A DNA stretch of 64,000 bases from Alterisphingorhabdus sp051668705. GTDB lineage: Bacteria > Pseudomonadota > Alphaproteobacteria > Sphingomonadales > Sphingomonadaceae. The translations under genes and the position numbers were made by a program. Shown here one piece after another: positions 26,769-35,764 of the stretch (position 1 is its first letter; every line of letters begins with the position of its first letter). The stretch is from contig NZ_CP196351.1 of the NCBI RefSeq assembly GCF_051668705.1, positions 1,178,001 to 1,242,000 on the forward strand, in the 5' to 3' direction. The notes beneath the pieces were generated by a model. It was not told the DNA's origin. It saw only the letters and a list, made by a program, of their open reading frames with translations, and made no database searches.

Positions 26769-27389
26769 ATGGCATTCGTTCTTCCCGATCTTCCTTTTGA
26801 CAAAGCCGCTTTTGGCGATGTGATGTCGGCCAATACATTCGACTATCACCACGGCAAGCACCATAATGCCTATGTCGGCAAAACCAATGATGCCATTGCA
26901 GGCACTGACCACGATGGCAAAAAACTGTCCGAAGTCATTATTGCTGCTAAAGAATCTGGCAATCAGGGGCTGTTTAACAATAGCGCACAAATCTGGAACC
27001 ACACATTTTTCTGGCATTGTTTAAGCCCTGAAAATGTTGCGATGCCTGCTTCACTGGCTGATCGTATTGAAAAAGATTTCGGTTCGGTTGATGGATTTAA
27101 AGACGCATTTAAAGCGGAAGCTGCTGGCCATTTTGGTTCTGGATGGGGCTGGTTGGTGCTGAACGGTGACAAGCTGGAAATCACGTCCTTGCATGATGCT
27201 GATACACCGGTTGCCTATGAAGGTATGAAACCTTTGCTAACCCTCGATGTTTGGGAACATGCTTATTATCTGGATTATCAGAATGCGCGTCCAAACTATC
27301 TGGATACGGTGATGGACAAAGCCATTAACTGGGAATTTGTTGCACAAAATCTTGATGGAGCAGGCATAGGCCGCGCTGATCAAGGCTGA
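26769..27389 (+). CDS. sodB: Superoxide dismutase [Fe]
   Basis: A 206-residue iron/manganese-family superoxide dismutase acting in the cytoplasm. Metal ligands are visible: the first His near HHGKHHNAYV, the second in NHTFFWHC, and Asp and His in DVWEHAYYLDYQ. The pattern around WGWLV and the overall length fit the iron type, though cambialistic metal use cannot be excluded. AAGGAG precedes the ATG. The upstream gap has a cluster of palindromes, and a bidirectional terminator follows, so it is probably a single-gene unit. Confidence 0.95.
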   Translation: MAFVLPDLPFDKAAFGDVMSANTFDYHHGKHHNAYVGKTNDAIAGTDHDGKKLSEVIIAAKESGNQGLFNNSAQIWNHTFFWHCLSPENVAMPASLADRIEKDFGSVDGFKDAFKAEAAGHFGSGWGWLVLNGDKLEITSLHDADTPVAYEGMKPLLTLDVWEHAYYLDYQNARPNYLDTVMDKAINWEFVAQNLDGAGIGRADQG

Positions 27390-27411
27390 TAACAGAATCA
27401 CAAACTAGCTG

Positions 27412-27442
27412 AAAAGGGCGGGTCGATTGATCCGCCTTTTTT
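27412..27442. terminator. Bidirectional terminator between sodB and yciB
   Basis: A 12-bp stem (27412-27423 with 27430-27441, two G-U pairs) has A residues at the left foot and T residues at the right foot, so it can end both convergent transcripts. Confidence 0.9.
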
Positions 27443-27455
27443 ATTGGGCCAGCAC

Positions 27456-28160
27456 CTATTTGTCTGAAGCCTTAGCCTCTGCATCGGCGTTGTCTGTATT
27501 ATCTGCGTCTTCAATCTCAACGGCAAACCCATGTTTAAGCAGCATGGGAATTTGCGTGAAGGTGAACAGAAAAGACAAGACGGATATGCCCCAGACTTTC
27601 AGCGTCAACCATGTGTCAAAAGACAGGGTGGCGCGCATCACCTCATTCAAAACGGCCAGTACGACGAAAAAAATTGCCCAATTGCGAGACAGCTTTAACC
27701 AGCCTTCGTCGCTCAACCCTTCAAATGCTGCATGAAGCAGATATTTCAATACGGCTTTGCCGCGCAATAACCCACCGAACAAAATGGCGGCAAAGAATCC
27801 ATAAATAATTGTCGGTTTGATCTGGATGAACCTTTCATCCTGAAAATACAGGGTGAGGGCGCCAAAACCCACAATCAATATCACTGACAACATCAACATG
27901 GGTGATACGCGGCCCGCCTTCCAAAATGATAATGCAAGGGCAGCAACCGCTGCGACCATGAAAGCACCCGTGCTATAGGTGATGGCCAGAATTGTTTGGA
28001 CTGTTTGACCTTCACCATCAGGCGCATTCCACTGATAAACAATGAAAAACACCAATAAAGGGCCAAAGTCTGTAGCAAAAGAGAGCCATGCAGGCGGCGT
28101 TTTCTTTTCCGTTTTTTCCGTTAGGTCGGCCTGTTTATGTGTGCCGGTATCGCTGCTCAT
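27456..28160 (-). CDS. yciB: Septation protein A / inner membrane protein YciB
   Basis: A 234-residue inner-membrane protein of the YciB (IspZ) family with a 24-residue hydrophilic N-terminal extension and about six hydrophobic helices. Family segments include FATDFGPLLVFFIVYQ, KPTIIYGFFAAILFGG and LSRNWAIFFVVLAVLNE. YciB contributes to cell-envelope synthesis and septation in other bacteria, though the mechanism is not settled. Its start overlaps the ftsY stop by four bases, making it the last gene of the mtaB-ftsY-yciB run. A bidirectional terminator follows. Confidence 0.93.
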   Translation of the reverse strand: MSSDTGTHKQADLTEKTEKKTPPAWLSFATDFGPLLVFFIVYQWNAPDGEGQTVQTILAITYSTGAFMVAAVAALALSFWKAGRVSPMLMLSVILIVGFGALTLYFQDERFIQIKPTIIYGFFAAILFGGLLRGKAVLKYLLHAAFEGLSDEGWLKLSRNWAIFFVVLAVLNEVMRATLSFDTWLTLKVWGISVLSFLFTFTQIPMLLKHGFAVEIEDADNTDNADAEAKASDK

Positions 28161-29083
28161 TGATAAGTTCCTGCAAGTATCTTGGCCAAGAAGGCGGGGT
28201 CGAATGATCGCAGATCATCCATTTGCTCGCCTACACCAATTGCATGAATGGGAAGTTTATACTTGTTCGCCGCTGCAACCAAAACGCCGCCGCGTGCCGT
28301 TCCGTCCAACTTGGTCATGACGAGGCCAGTGACGCCGGCAATTTCTTTGAATACCTCAATCTGTGACAGCGCATTTTGGCCATTGGTCGCATCCAATACC
28401 AATACCACATCATGTGGAGCAGCAGGATTTATCCGGCCCAGAACTTTGCGGATTTTGGCCAATTCGTCCATCAGTTCACGCTTATTTTGCAAGCGGCCAG
28501 CCGTATCAACAATCAACACATCTGTGCCAATTTCTGTAGCCTGTTTAACAGCATCAAATACGATACTGGCCGGGTCGCTGCCTTCTGCGCCTGCGATGAC
28601 CGGAATGCCTAAACGTTCACCCCAGATTTTAAGCTGGCCTATAGCTGCTGCACGAAAGGTATCACCGGCTGCCAACATGACAGCATAATCCTGCTCTTGA
28701 TAGAGATGTGCCAATTTGGCGATGGTTGTCGTTTTGCCTGAACCATTAACACCGATGACCAATATGACTTGCGGCCGGGGAAAAGCATCGATTTCCAATG
28801 GTTCGGCAACATCACCCAATATGGCTGCAATTTCACGCTCTACGACCATGCGGACATCGGCTTCACTTGTGTCGCGTTCAAAGCGCTCTTCGGCAAGTTT
28901 TTCACGCACTAAGGCCGCAGTTTCAGGACCAAGATCAGATAGGATCAGGGCGTCTTCAATATTGTCGAGCATATCGGCGTCCAATCGGCCACCGCCGACC
29001 AGTCCGCTTAAATTGCCCGTTAATTGTCCGGATGTGCGCTTTAGCCCATCGAGCAGTTTTTCGCGCCAGCCTTTTTCGCTCAT
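28157..29083 (-). CDS. ftsY: Signal recognition particle receptor FtsY
   Basis: A 308-residue SRP-type GTPase, the membrane receptor that docks ribosome-nascent chain complexes for cotranslational insertion. The NG domain shows GVNGSGKTTTIAKLA (G1, residues 111-118), DTAGRLQNKRELMDEL (G3) and TKLDGTARGG (G4/G5). The long acidic N-terminal A domain of Escherichia coli is absent, as is common in alphaproteobacteria. The ATG at 29083 gives the family N-terminus; the open frame further upstream overlaps mtaB. Its partner ffh lies about 4 kb away on the other strand. Confidence 0.95.
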   Translation of the reverse strand: MSEKGWREKLLDGLKRTSGQLTGNLSGLVGGGRLDADMLDNIEDALILSDLGPETAALVREKLAEERFERDTSEADVRMVVEREIAAILGDVAEPLEIDAFPRPQVILVIGVNGSGKTTTIAKLAHLYQEQDYAVMLAAGDTFRAAAIGQLKIWGERLGIPVIAGAEGSDPASIVFDAVKQATEIGTDVLIVDTAGRLQNKRELMDELAKIRKVLGRINPAAPHDVVLVLDATNGQNALSQIEVFKEIAGVTGLVMTKLDGTARGGVLVAAANKYKLPIHAIGVGEQMDDLRSFDPAFLAKILAGTYQ

Positions 29084-29093
29084 AATCACCCTA

Positions 29094-30389
29094 TCATTGT
29101 TGTGCGCTAATTGGCTGCGCAAACAGCTTGCCATTGTCAATATGGCTAATGGCAATCGGCAGCAAATCACCGGCCTTTGCTTGTTCGCTAAGCTGTATCT
29201 TAGCAAAATTTTCAATATGGCCCTGATTGCCCGACTTTTCGACCAATATTTGCGCTTTACTGCCCAGCAAAGATGCCTGCCATTCTTGGTGTATCGCCGC
29301 TGCAGCCTCGCGCATTTCACGGGCGCGCTCTTTGATAATCGATCGGTTCAATTGCGGCATACGTGCCGCCGGCGTGCCATCGCGCGGAGAAAAGGGGAAG
29401 ATATGCGCGTGCACAATCTCACATGCGGCAAGAATGCTGAGGTTATTGCGGTGCATTGCTTCATCTTCTGTGGGGAAGCCCGCAATCAAATCTGCACCAA
29501 TAGCAATGTCAGAGCGCTTGGCTTTTAGCCGCGCAACTAAGTCGATTGCCTGACCGCGATTATGGCGCCTTTTCATGCGTTTCAAGATCATATCATCGCC
29601 TGATTGCAGCGAGATATGGACATGCGGCATGATCCGTTTTTCACCTGTCAGCAGATCAAACAGACGGTCGTCCACTTCTATGCCATCAAGCGAAGAGAGG
29701 CGCAGCCGCGGTAGATCGGGTACCAGCTTCATTATCCGTTCAACCAACATACCCAAATTGGGCTTGCCAGGCAGATCATGACCATAGCTGGTGACATCAA
29801 CGCCGGTCAGCACAACCTCTTTATAGCCGCGGTCGACCAGCTGCTGAATATGATCTACCAGCTTGCCAGCAGGCACAGAACGGCTATTTCCCCGTCCATA
29901 GGGAATGATGCAAAAGGTGCACCGATGGTCACAGCCATTTTGCACTTCAACAAAGGCGCGCGCATGTTCGGTAAAGGCGCTGGCCATATGCGGGGCAGTA
30001 TCGCGCACCTGCATAATGTCCTGCACATGCGCATTGGTAGAATTGTCTAAGCCAAAGGCAAAGCTGGCAGGGTTGTATTTTTCTATATTGCCAACCACGC
30101 GGTCCACTTCTGCCATATTGGCAAAGCTGTCCGGGTCGATCTGCGCAGCGCAGCCGGTTACGACGATATGGGCTTGCGGATTAGCTTTGCGCGCGCGGCG
30201 AATGGATTGGCGCGTCTGGCGAACCGCTTCATTGGTAACGGCACAACTATTGATGATAACCAGCGGTTCGTGAATGTCAGATTGTGATAAGCCTGCGCGA
30301 ATAGCTTCACTTTCCGCGATATTGAGGCGGCAACCCATGGTAATGATTTCTGGTGATTGCGCTTTTGGTCTGTCCTGCGTCTCGCTCAC
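29094..30389 (-). CDS. mtaB: tRNA t6A37 C2-methylthiotransferase MtaB
   Basis: A 431-residue radical SAM methylthiotransferase that adds a methylthio group to t6A at position 37 of ANN-decoding tRNAs. The N-terminal domain supplies Cys20, Cys49 and Cys80 for one iron-sulphur cluster. The radical SAM motif CDHRCTFC gives Cys153, Cys157 and Cys160 for the other. A C-terminal TRAM-like domain follows. The pattern (CRLN at the start, GYKEVVLTGVDVTSYG) separates MtaB from MiaB and RimO. It overlaps dapF by four bases upstream and is ten bases from ftsY. Confidence 0.93.
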   Translation of the reverse strand: MSETQDRPKAQSPEIITMGCRLNIAESEAIRAGLSQSDIHEPLVIINSCAVTNEAVRQTRQSIRRARKANPQAHIVVTGCAAQIDPDSFANMAEVDRVVGNIEKYNPASFAFGLDNSTNAHVQDIMQVRDTAPHMASAFTEHARAFVEVQNGCDHRCTFCIIPYGRGNSRSVPAGKLVDHIQQLVDRGYKEVVLTGVDVTSYGHDLPGKPNLGMLVERIMKLVPDLPRLRLSSLDGIEVDDRLFDLLTGEKRIMPHVHISLQSGDDMILKRMKRRHNRGQAIDLVARLKAKRSDIAIGADLIAGFPTEDEAMHRNNLSILAACEIVHAHIFPFSPRDGTPAARMPQLNRSIIKERAREMREAAAAIHQEWQASLLGSKAQILVEKSGNQGHIENFAKIQLSEQAKAGDLLPIAISHIDNGKLFAQPISAQQ

Positions 30390-31183
30390 AGCATTACCTC
30401 ACCAGTAAAGACGTGGGTGAACGGGCCTGTCATTATAACGGATTCACCAGGCTGCCATGCAATTGTCAGGGCGCCGCCTGGTAGATTAACTGTTACAGGG
30501 CTAGCGCATAATTTCTTGGCGATGGCGGCCACAGCAGTTGCGCAAGCACCGGTTCCACATGCCTGAGTCAGGCCCGCCCCGCGCTCCCATACACGCAGAT
30601 CAATCATATCGCCTTTCAAAGATGCGACATTCACATTTACGCGTTGGGGAAATAGAGGGTCATTCTCAATGATTGGACCCAAATTTTCCAGATCAATATT
30701 GGCCTGATCAGCGACAAAGAAAACGGCATGGGGGTTGCCCATATTGACAGCTACGGGCCGTTCCAAATCTTCCCAACTCACTGGCATGTCCATGGTGTCC
30801 ATAGAGTCACTCAGCGGTATATCCTGCCATGCAAATTTGGGCTGACCCATGGCAACGCTTACAGATTGGTCATGCAATTCGCCATGCAAAATGCCAGCCG
30901 CTGTGGCGATAGAAAGTTTCTCTTCCCTTATCAGCGCAACAACACAGCGCGTTGCATTGCCGCACGCCTCAACCTCGCCGCCATCCTGATTATATATGGC
31001 CATGTGAATATCGGCCTTATCAGATGCTGAAATAATGATCAGTTGGTCGCAACCAATACCATGCTTGCGGTCTGCCAATTGCCGCACTTGGTCGGCATTG
31101 AGATGCAATGCATTTTGGCGCGCGTCAAAGATGATAAAATCATTCCCCAGACCGTGCATTTTATGAAAGACATAAGAAGCCAT
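30386..31183 (-). CDS. dapF: Diaminopimelate epimerase
   Basis: A 265-residue epimerase converting LL- to meso-diaminopimelate, the last step before lysine or peptidoglycan. Both catalytic cysteines are present: Cys74 in EACGNATRC and Cys209 in QACGTGACA. KMHGLGNDFIIFD at the N-terminus is typical. It leads a minus-strand operon dapF-mtaB-ftsY-yciB with four-base or ten-base junctions. The asd gene for an earlier step of the same pathway lies at 37 kb. Confidence 0.96.
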   Translation of the reverse strand: MASYVFHKMHGLGNDFIIFDARQNALHLNADQVRQLADRKHGIGCDQLIIISASDKADIHMAIYNQDGGEVEACGNATRCVVALIREEKLSIATAAGILHGELHDQSVSVAMGQPKFAWQDIPLSDSMDTMDMPVSWEDLERPVAVNMGNPHAVFFVADQANIDLENLGPIIENDPLFPQRVNVNVASLKGDMIDLRVWERGAGLTQACGTGACATAVAAIAKKLCASPVTVNLPGGALTIAWQPGESVIMTGPFTHVFTGEVML

Positions 31184-31265
31184 GGCCGCGCTTTAGTCGC
31201 CATTGGTTAAGCTGTCTATATCTGCAATATCTTCAAGTGAGTGGTAAGGGGATTGGCCGGAATGA

Positions 31266-32939
31266 TTAACCGGCCTGTTGTTTTGTTTCTTTTTGATATT
31301 GCTGCAATTCACTCTCATCTCCATCACTAGGCTCATTGGCCATTGTATAAAGGTTGGAGCGCGCTAGCATCCATCGAGTTTGTTCAATGCTTAATGGCTG
31401 GCCGTAATGATAGCCTTGAACCTTTTCGCAGCCAAGTTCCGCCAAAAAGTTAACAATCTGTTCATCCTCTGCGCCCTCTGCAGTCACGGGGAGATTGAGG
31501 CTACGTGATAAATGAATAATAGCATCCACAATTGCCGCATTATCGGGGCTCTCTGAATAGGTTGAAATAAAGCTTTGATCGATCTTGATGCGGTCGAAAG
31601 GCAGAATTCGCAAATGTGACAAAGAGCTATAACCCGTACCAAAATCATCAAGAGCGACCTTAACGCCCTGATTTCTAAGGCTCGTCATGATAGCTTTTGC
31701 GAGGCCGATATTTTCGAAAAGAGCATTTTCGGTAATCTCAACCTCAAGGCGTTCAGCTGGAAAGCCAGTCTCTGTCAGGATTTTTATAATTTTTTGTGCA
31801 AGCCATGGGTCGCGCAATTGAAAAGGTGAAATATTGACAGACAATGTCAGGCTGTTGTCCCAGTTTTTGGCGTCCAAAAACGCCTGACGCATAATGCTTT
31901 CGGATAGCTCTGCTATAAGATTGCATTCTTCCGCTATGGGGATGAAAACATCAGGAAGCACATTGCCAAGAGATTGTGAACGCCAACGCGCCAAAACCTC
32001 AAAGCCTGCCAATTTGCCAGTTGCGAGATCAATTTGTTGCTCAAAATAGGGCACAAATTCACCAGTTGGAATGCCAGCGCGCATACCCGATTCAAGCATG
32101 TTTTGTGTTTGAATTGCTGTATGCATAGAGCTTTCGAACCAGCTGAAACGATTCCGTCCGCCCTTTTTGCTGTGGTACATTGCCATATCGGCCCGGCGTA
32201 ACAATGCTTCTGCACTTTCTTCGCTGTGATGCGCGAAGGCGATACCGATAGATGTGCTGATCGCTAATTCACAGGTCGGCCCATCAATAGGCAGAGAAAT
32301 CTTTTCAATCATTTGTTCGGCGATACGTTCCACCACTGAACGATCCTGCAAAGTGAAGGTAAATGCGATAGCAAATTCATCACCACCTAAGCGCGAAATG
32401 AGTGCATCACGCGGTACAATTTTGTGCAATCTGTCTGCGACTGTTTTTAAAACCATGTCACCGGCTTGATGCCCATGAATGTCGTTGATGGTCTTAAAAT
32501 GGTCCAGATCAAGCATAAGGAATGCCACGGCCATTTCGCGCTTCTCTGCTGCAGCAATCAAATCAGCAGTACGTTCGTTAATCGAGCGGCGATTAAGACA
32601 ATTGGTAAGTGGGTCGGTCACGGCGAGTTTTCGTGCCTCAACCTCTGCTCGGCGACGCATTTCGACTTCTTTGCGCATTTCATCATAACGCTTCCAGCCA
32701 AATATAATCAATGCGATATTCAGGAGCATCGCAGTAGCAAGAATGCTGTTGGGACCAGTACCTTTTCCGTTAATCAAATTAGCGACTTCCGGTACAACCA
32801 GAGAGCCAGTGCCAACGAACATGAGAATAGCAGACAATATAATACCGCCGCCTACAACGTCGATACTATCAAGAAACCGGTTCAAACGGCTTCCATAAGT
32901 GCGAATATCGCTCGTATCCAAACTTGTCTGTTCGGCCAT
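31266..32939 (-). CDS. Membrane GGDEF-EAL protein (cyclic-di-GMP turnover)
   Basis: A 557-residue two-domain signalling protein. Two hydrophobic helices (about 30-50 and 64-78) anchor it, followed by a short coiled segment and a GGDEF domain with intact SRLGGDEFAIAF, then an EAL domain with FEVLARW, ENALFEN, DDFGTGYSS and KIDQSF. Both active-site motifs look complete, so it could synthesise and degrade cyclic-di-GMP. The short periplasmic loop leaves little room for a sensor. The gene is transcribed alone and is divergent from ffh across a 337-base gap. Confidence 0.93.
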   Translation of the reverse strand: MAEQTSLDTSDIRTYGSRLNRFLDSIDVVGGGIILSAILMFVGTGSLVVPEVANLINGKGTGPNSILATAMLLNIALIIFGWKRYDEMRKEVEMRRRAEVEARKLAVTDPLTNCLNRRSINERTADLIAAAEKREMAVAFLMLDLDHFKTINDIHGHQAGDMVLKTVADRLHKIVPRDALISRLGGDEFAIAFTFTLQDRSVVERIAEQMIEKISLPIDGPTCELAISTSIGIAFAHHSEESAEALLRRADMAMYHSKKGGRNRFSWFESSMHTAIQTQNMLESGMRAGIPTGEFVPYFEQQIDLATGKLAGFEVLARWRSQSLGNVLPDVFIPIAEECNLIAELSESIMRQAFLDAKNWDNSLTLSVNISPFQLRDPWLAQKIIKILTETGFPAERLEVEITENALFENIGLAKAIMTSLRNQGVKVALDDFGTGYSSLSHLRILPFDRIKIDQSFISTYSESPDNAAIVDAIIHLSRSLNLPVTAEGAEDEQIVNFLAELGCEKVQGYHYGQPLSIEQTRWMLARSNLYTMANEPSDGDESELQQYQKETKQQAG

Positions 32940-33276
32940 AAGTCCCCTTTGGCGGAAGGCTATTATCTCTGAGAACAGGATGCCTCAATGCGACCACCAG
33001 ATTTCCAATTAGACAAATAGAGTAAATAATTTCTTTATTATGCCTTTGCAGCCCATTGGCCGCTAAGGATTGACCCTTATCACAGCGATGTTGTGATGAA
33101 ATGTCTTGCCAAAATATAGTCAGCGGTATAAGCGGCTGTTAAATAGCGCAGGTACAGCCGGTCAGCGAGGTTTCGCCCACCGGCTATTTTTGCGTTTATA
33201 GTGTTTTTGCATCGCTTGGCGAATATGTCCATATTAGGCGGGCCCATATTAAGGCGGAAAGAAAAAGGAAGACGAT
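32940..33276. other. Intergenic region between GGDEF-EAL gene and ffh
   Basis: No supported protein gene lies in these 337 bases. The right half holds a promoter-like pair and a terminator-like hairpin before ffh (described separately). AAGGAAG at about 33267-33273 is the ffh ribosome-binding site. The left half is AT-rich and presumably carries the GGDEF-EAL promoter, which I could not place. Confidence 0.6.
33121..33192 (+). ncRNA. Candidate short RNA or leader attenuator upstream of ffh
   Basis: TTGTGA (33091-33096) and TATAGT (33115-33120) with an 18-base spacer look like a promoter. About 35 bases further on, AGCCGGT (33156-33162) pairs with ACCGGCT (33179-33185), followed by five T residues (33187-33191). 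The product would be a roughly 65-70-base RNA, or a terminated leader of the ffh transcript. CGGCT at 33133-33137 could compete for the left arm as an antiterminator. It lacks the conserved 4.5S RNA loop, so it is not ffs. Confidence 0.4.
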
Positions 33277-34731
33277 ATGTTCGATACACTATCCGGTCGC
33301 CTTGGCGATGTATTTGACCGCTTAAAAGGGCGCGGCGCGCTTAATGAGAGTGACGTACGCGCCGCTATGCGCGAAGTGCGTATCGCTTTGCTGGAGGCTG
33401 ATGTTGCCCTGCCGGTCGTGCGCGCCTTTATTGATAAAGTTACCGATAAAGCGGTTGGGCAATCGGTCCTGAAATCTGTCACACCGGGCCAACAGGTCAT
33501 CAAAATTGTTAATGATGCCTTGGTTGAGATGCTGGGCAGTGATGTTAGCGAAATTGATCTGGCAACATCGCCGCCTGCTGTCATCATGATGGTTGGTCTG
33601 CAAGGTTCGGGTAAAACCACCAGCACTGCCAAATTGGCCAAATGGTTGACAGAAAAAGAGCGCAAAAAGGTCATGATGGCCTCGCTTGACGTTAACCGGC
33701 CGGCAGCGCAGGAACAATTGGCCGTTTTGGGCGAGCAGGTTTCTGTGGCAACCTTGCCCATTGTTGCTGGCCAACAACCGGTTGAGATTGCCAAGCGCGC
33801 TTTACAGGCCGCAAAATTGCAAGCCTTTGATGTGCTGTTGCTCGATACAGCGGGCCGATTGCATGTTGACCAGCAATTGATGGACGAAATGCGCGCGGTC
33901 AGCAAAGAGGCGACGCCGCAAGAGACATTGCTGGTTGTTGACTCTTTAACGGGTCAGGATGCGGTCAATGTCGCGCAGAATTTCTCTGAGCAGGTGCCAT
34001 TAACCGGTACAATATTGACCCGTATGGATGGCGATGCACGCGGCGGTGCTGCATTGTCGATGCGTGCGGTCACTGGCAAGCCGATCAAATTTGTCGGCAT
34101 TGGCGAAAAAATGGATGCGCTGGAGCTTTTCCATCCTGATCGCATCGCTGGCCGCATTTTGGGCATGGGTGATGTTGTTGGCTTGGTTGAGCGTGCAGCG
34201 GCATCTGTTGAGAAAGACGAGGCCGAGAAGCTGGCTGAGAAAATGTCCAAAGGTCAGTTTGACATGGACGATCTGCGCAGCCAGTTGCAGCAAATGACCA
34301 AGATGGGCGGTCTGGGTGCTTTGGCGGGTATGATGCCGGGCATGAAAAAGGCCAAGGCCGCGATGGAGGCCAGCGGCATGGACGACAAGGTGCTTGTTCA
34401 TATGGACGCCATTATCGGCTCCATGACCAAGGCGGAGCGTGCCAAGCCGGCATTGCTGAACGCCAAGCGCAAAGTGCGGATTGCCAAAGGTTCGGGAACC
34501 ACTGTGCAAGAGGTCAATAAGATCATCAAAATGCACAAGGAAATGTCTGGTGCCATGAAGAAAATCCGCAAAATGGGCGGGTTGAAAGGTCTGGCGGCGA
34601 TGTTTGGCGGCGGAGGCGGCGGTATGCCTGATCCGGGTGCGATGGGCAATTTGCTGGGCGGCGGCGGAGCTGGCGGGCCGGGATTGCCTGGACTTCCGGG
34701 CGGCGCGCCGGGGAATTTGTTTAAGAAGTAA
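33277..34731 (+). CDS. ffh: Signal recognition particle protein Ffh
   Basis: A 484-residue SRP GTPase that binds 4.5S RNA and signal sequences on ribosomes. The N domain covers about 1-100. The G domain has GLQGSGKTTSTAKLA (residues 107-114 for the P loop), DTAGRLHVD and TRMDGDARGG. The methionine-rich M domain follows, with QQMTKMGGLGALAGMMPGM and GSGTTVQEVNK for RNA binding. The C-terminus is an unusually glycine-rich tail. AAGGAAG precedes the ATG. It leads the classic order ffh-rpsP-rimM-trmD-rplS. Confidence 0.97.
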   Translation: MFDTLSGRLGDVFDRLKGRGALNESDVRAAMREVRIALLEADVALPVVRAFIDKVTDKAVGQSVLKSVTPGQQVIKIVNDALVEMLGSDVSEIDLATSPPAVIMMVGLQGSGKTTSTAKLAKWLTEKERKKVMMASLDVNRPAAQEQLAVLGEQVSVATLPIVAGQQPVEIAKRALQAAKLQAFDVLLLDTAGRLHVDQQLMDEMRAVSKEATPQETLLVVDSLTGQDAVNVAQNFSEQVPLTGTILTRMDGDARGGAALSMRAVTGKPIKFVGIGEKMDALELFHPDRIAGRILGMGDVVGLVERAAASVEKDEAEKLAEKMSKGQFDMDDLRSQLQQMTKMGGLGALAGMMPGMKKAKAAMEASGMDDKVLVHMDAIIGSMTKAERAKPALLNAKRKVRIAKGSGTTVQEVNKIIKMHKEMSGAMKKIRKMGGLKGLAAMFGGGGGGMPDPGAMGNLLGGGGAGGPGLPGLPGGAPGNLFKK

Positions 34732-34774
34732 TTTGAAGATATTTAGCTAATATATTATTTTAGAAAGGTTTATT

Positions 34775-35263
34775 ATGGCTATTGCAATGCGTTTGTCGCG
34801 CGGGGGTTCTAAGAAACGCCCTTATTATCGTATCGTTGTTGCTGATCAGCGCGCACCGCGTGACGGTAAGTATCTGGAGCAAGTAGGATCTTATAACCCA
34901 TTGCTGGCAAAAGACAGTGCCGAGCGTGTTCAGATGAATGAAGAGCGCGTCAAGCATTGGCTTTCTGTTGGTGCACAGCCTTCAGACCGTGTTGCACGTT
35001 TTCTGGATGCCGCTGGCGTGCGTGAGCGTGCTGCGCGCAATAACCCGAAAAAAGGTGAGCCAGGTGAAAACGCCAAAGAGCGTGCTGAAGAAAAAGCCGC
35101 CAAATTAGCCGAAGCTGAAGAAGCGAAAAAAGCTGCTGAAGAAGAAGCCAAAGCCGCTGCAGCCGCAGCAGCTGAAGCCCCTGCAGAAGAAGCGCCAGCG
35201 GAGGAAACCTCTGCCGAGGAAGCACCTGCTGCAGAAGCTGAAGGCGAAGAAAAGGCCGAATAA
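34775..35263 (+). CDS. rpsP: 30S ribosomal protein S16 with acidic Ala/Glu tail
   Basis: A 162-residue S16. Residues 1 to about 80 are the normal ribosomal protein (AIAMRLSRGGSKKRPYYRIVVAD, then YNPL and the SDRV segment). After residue 85 a low-complexity extension of Ala, Glu and Lys follows, ending in strongly acidic repeats (EEAPAEE). S16 is usually 80-90 residues in many bacteria; long tails occur in alphaproteobacteria. The tail is probably disordered. It is 43 bases after ffh, with AAAGG before the ATG, and three bases before rimM. Confidence 0.96.
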   Translation: MAIAMRLSRGGSKKRPYYRIVVADQRAPRDGKYLEQVGSYNPLLAKDSAERVQMNEERVKHWLSVGAQPSDRVARFLDAAGVRERAARNNPKKGEPGENAKERAEEKAAKLAEAEEAKKAAEEEAKAAAAAAAEAPAEEAPAEETSAEEAPAAEAEGEEKAE

Positions 35264-35266
35264 GCC

Positions 35267-35764
35267 TTGCCGCAAAGTCTGGAGCCGCAAAATCTGGATA
35301 AGCCCGTTACGCTGGCCGTCATTATTGGCGCGCACGGTGTAACGGGCGAAGTGCGTTTAAAGCTGTTCACGGATGACGTGGCATCGCTTAAGCGCCACAA
35401 AATCTATAATGATGGCGCGCTCAATCTTAAGAGCGTGAAGCCGAACAAGGCTGGCGCCATTGCCCGCTTCGCGCAAATCACTGACCGCAATGGCGCAGAA
35501 GCCGCACGCGGCACGGAGCTGAATGTTCCGCGTTCATCATTGCCGCCATTGGGTGAGGGCGAATATTATCATATCGACCTGATTGATCTGCCTGTTGAAA
35601 CCGAAAATGGTGAAAATATCGGGCATGTTGTTGCGGTTGAGAATTTCGGTGCAGGCGACATTATTGAAATTAAAAAGCCTGATGATAAGAAATTCATGGT
35701 GCCTCTGAAATTCGCAGAGGTGCTTGAGAATAAGATTGTGATCGCTTCTGAGTTTTCACAATGA
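35267..35764 (+). CDS. rimM: Ribosome maturation factor RimM
   Basis: A 165-residue 16S rRNA processing factor that helps assemble the head of the 30S subunit around S19. The N-terminal beta-barrel begins AVIIGAHGVTGEVRLK, and the C-terminal PRC-barrel contains YYHIDLIDL and the MVPLKFAEV segment. The start is a TTG at 35267, three bases after the rpsP stop, with AAGG about ten bases upstream. No suitable ATG exists in frame before the conserved domain. Its stop overlaps the trmD start by four bases. Confidence 0.93.
   Translation: MPQSLEPQNLDKPVTLAVIIGAHGVTGEVRLKLFTDDVASLKRHKIYNDGALNLKSVKPNKAGAIARFAQITDRNGAEAARGTELNVPRSSLPPLGEGEYYHIDLIDLPVETENGENIGHVVAVENFGAGDIIEIKKPDDKKFMVPLKFAEVLENKIVIASEFSQ

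Noticed and set aside
28716..29528. 270-codon open frame on the plus strand opposite ftsY and mtaB
   Set aside because: It lies antisense to two strongly conserved genes and its translation is low-complexity (Ser/Arg-rich) with no family features.
33091..33192. 4.5S SRP RNA gene next to ffh
   Set aside because: The conserved GGAAGCAGCC-type apical loop is missing and the element is too short.
33249..33905. 218-codon minus-strand frame opposite ffh
   Set aside because: Antisense shadow of a universal gene; the translation is Ser/Thr/Ala-rich and shows no domain.
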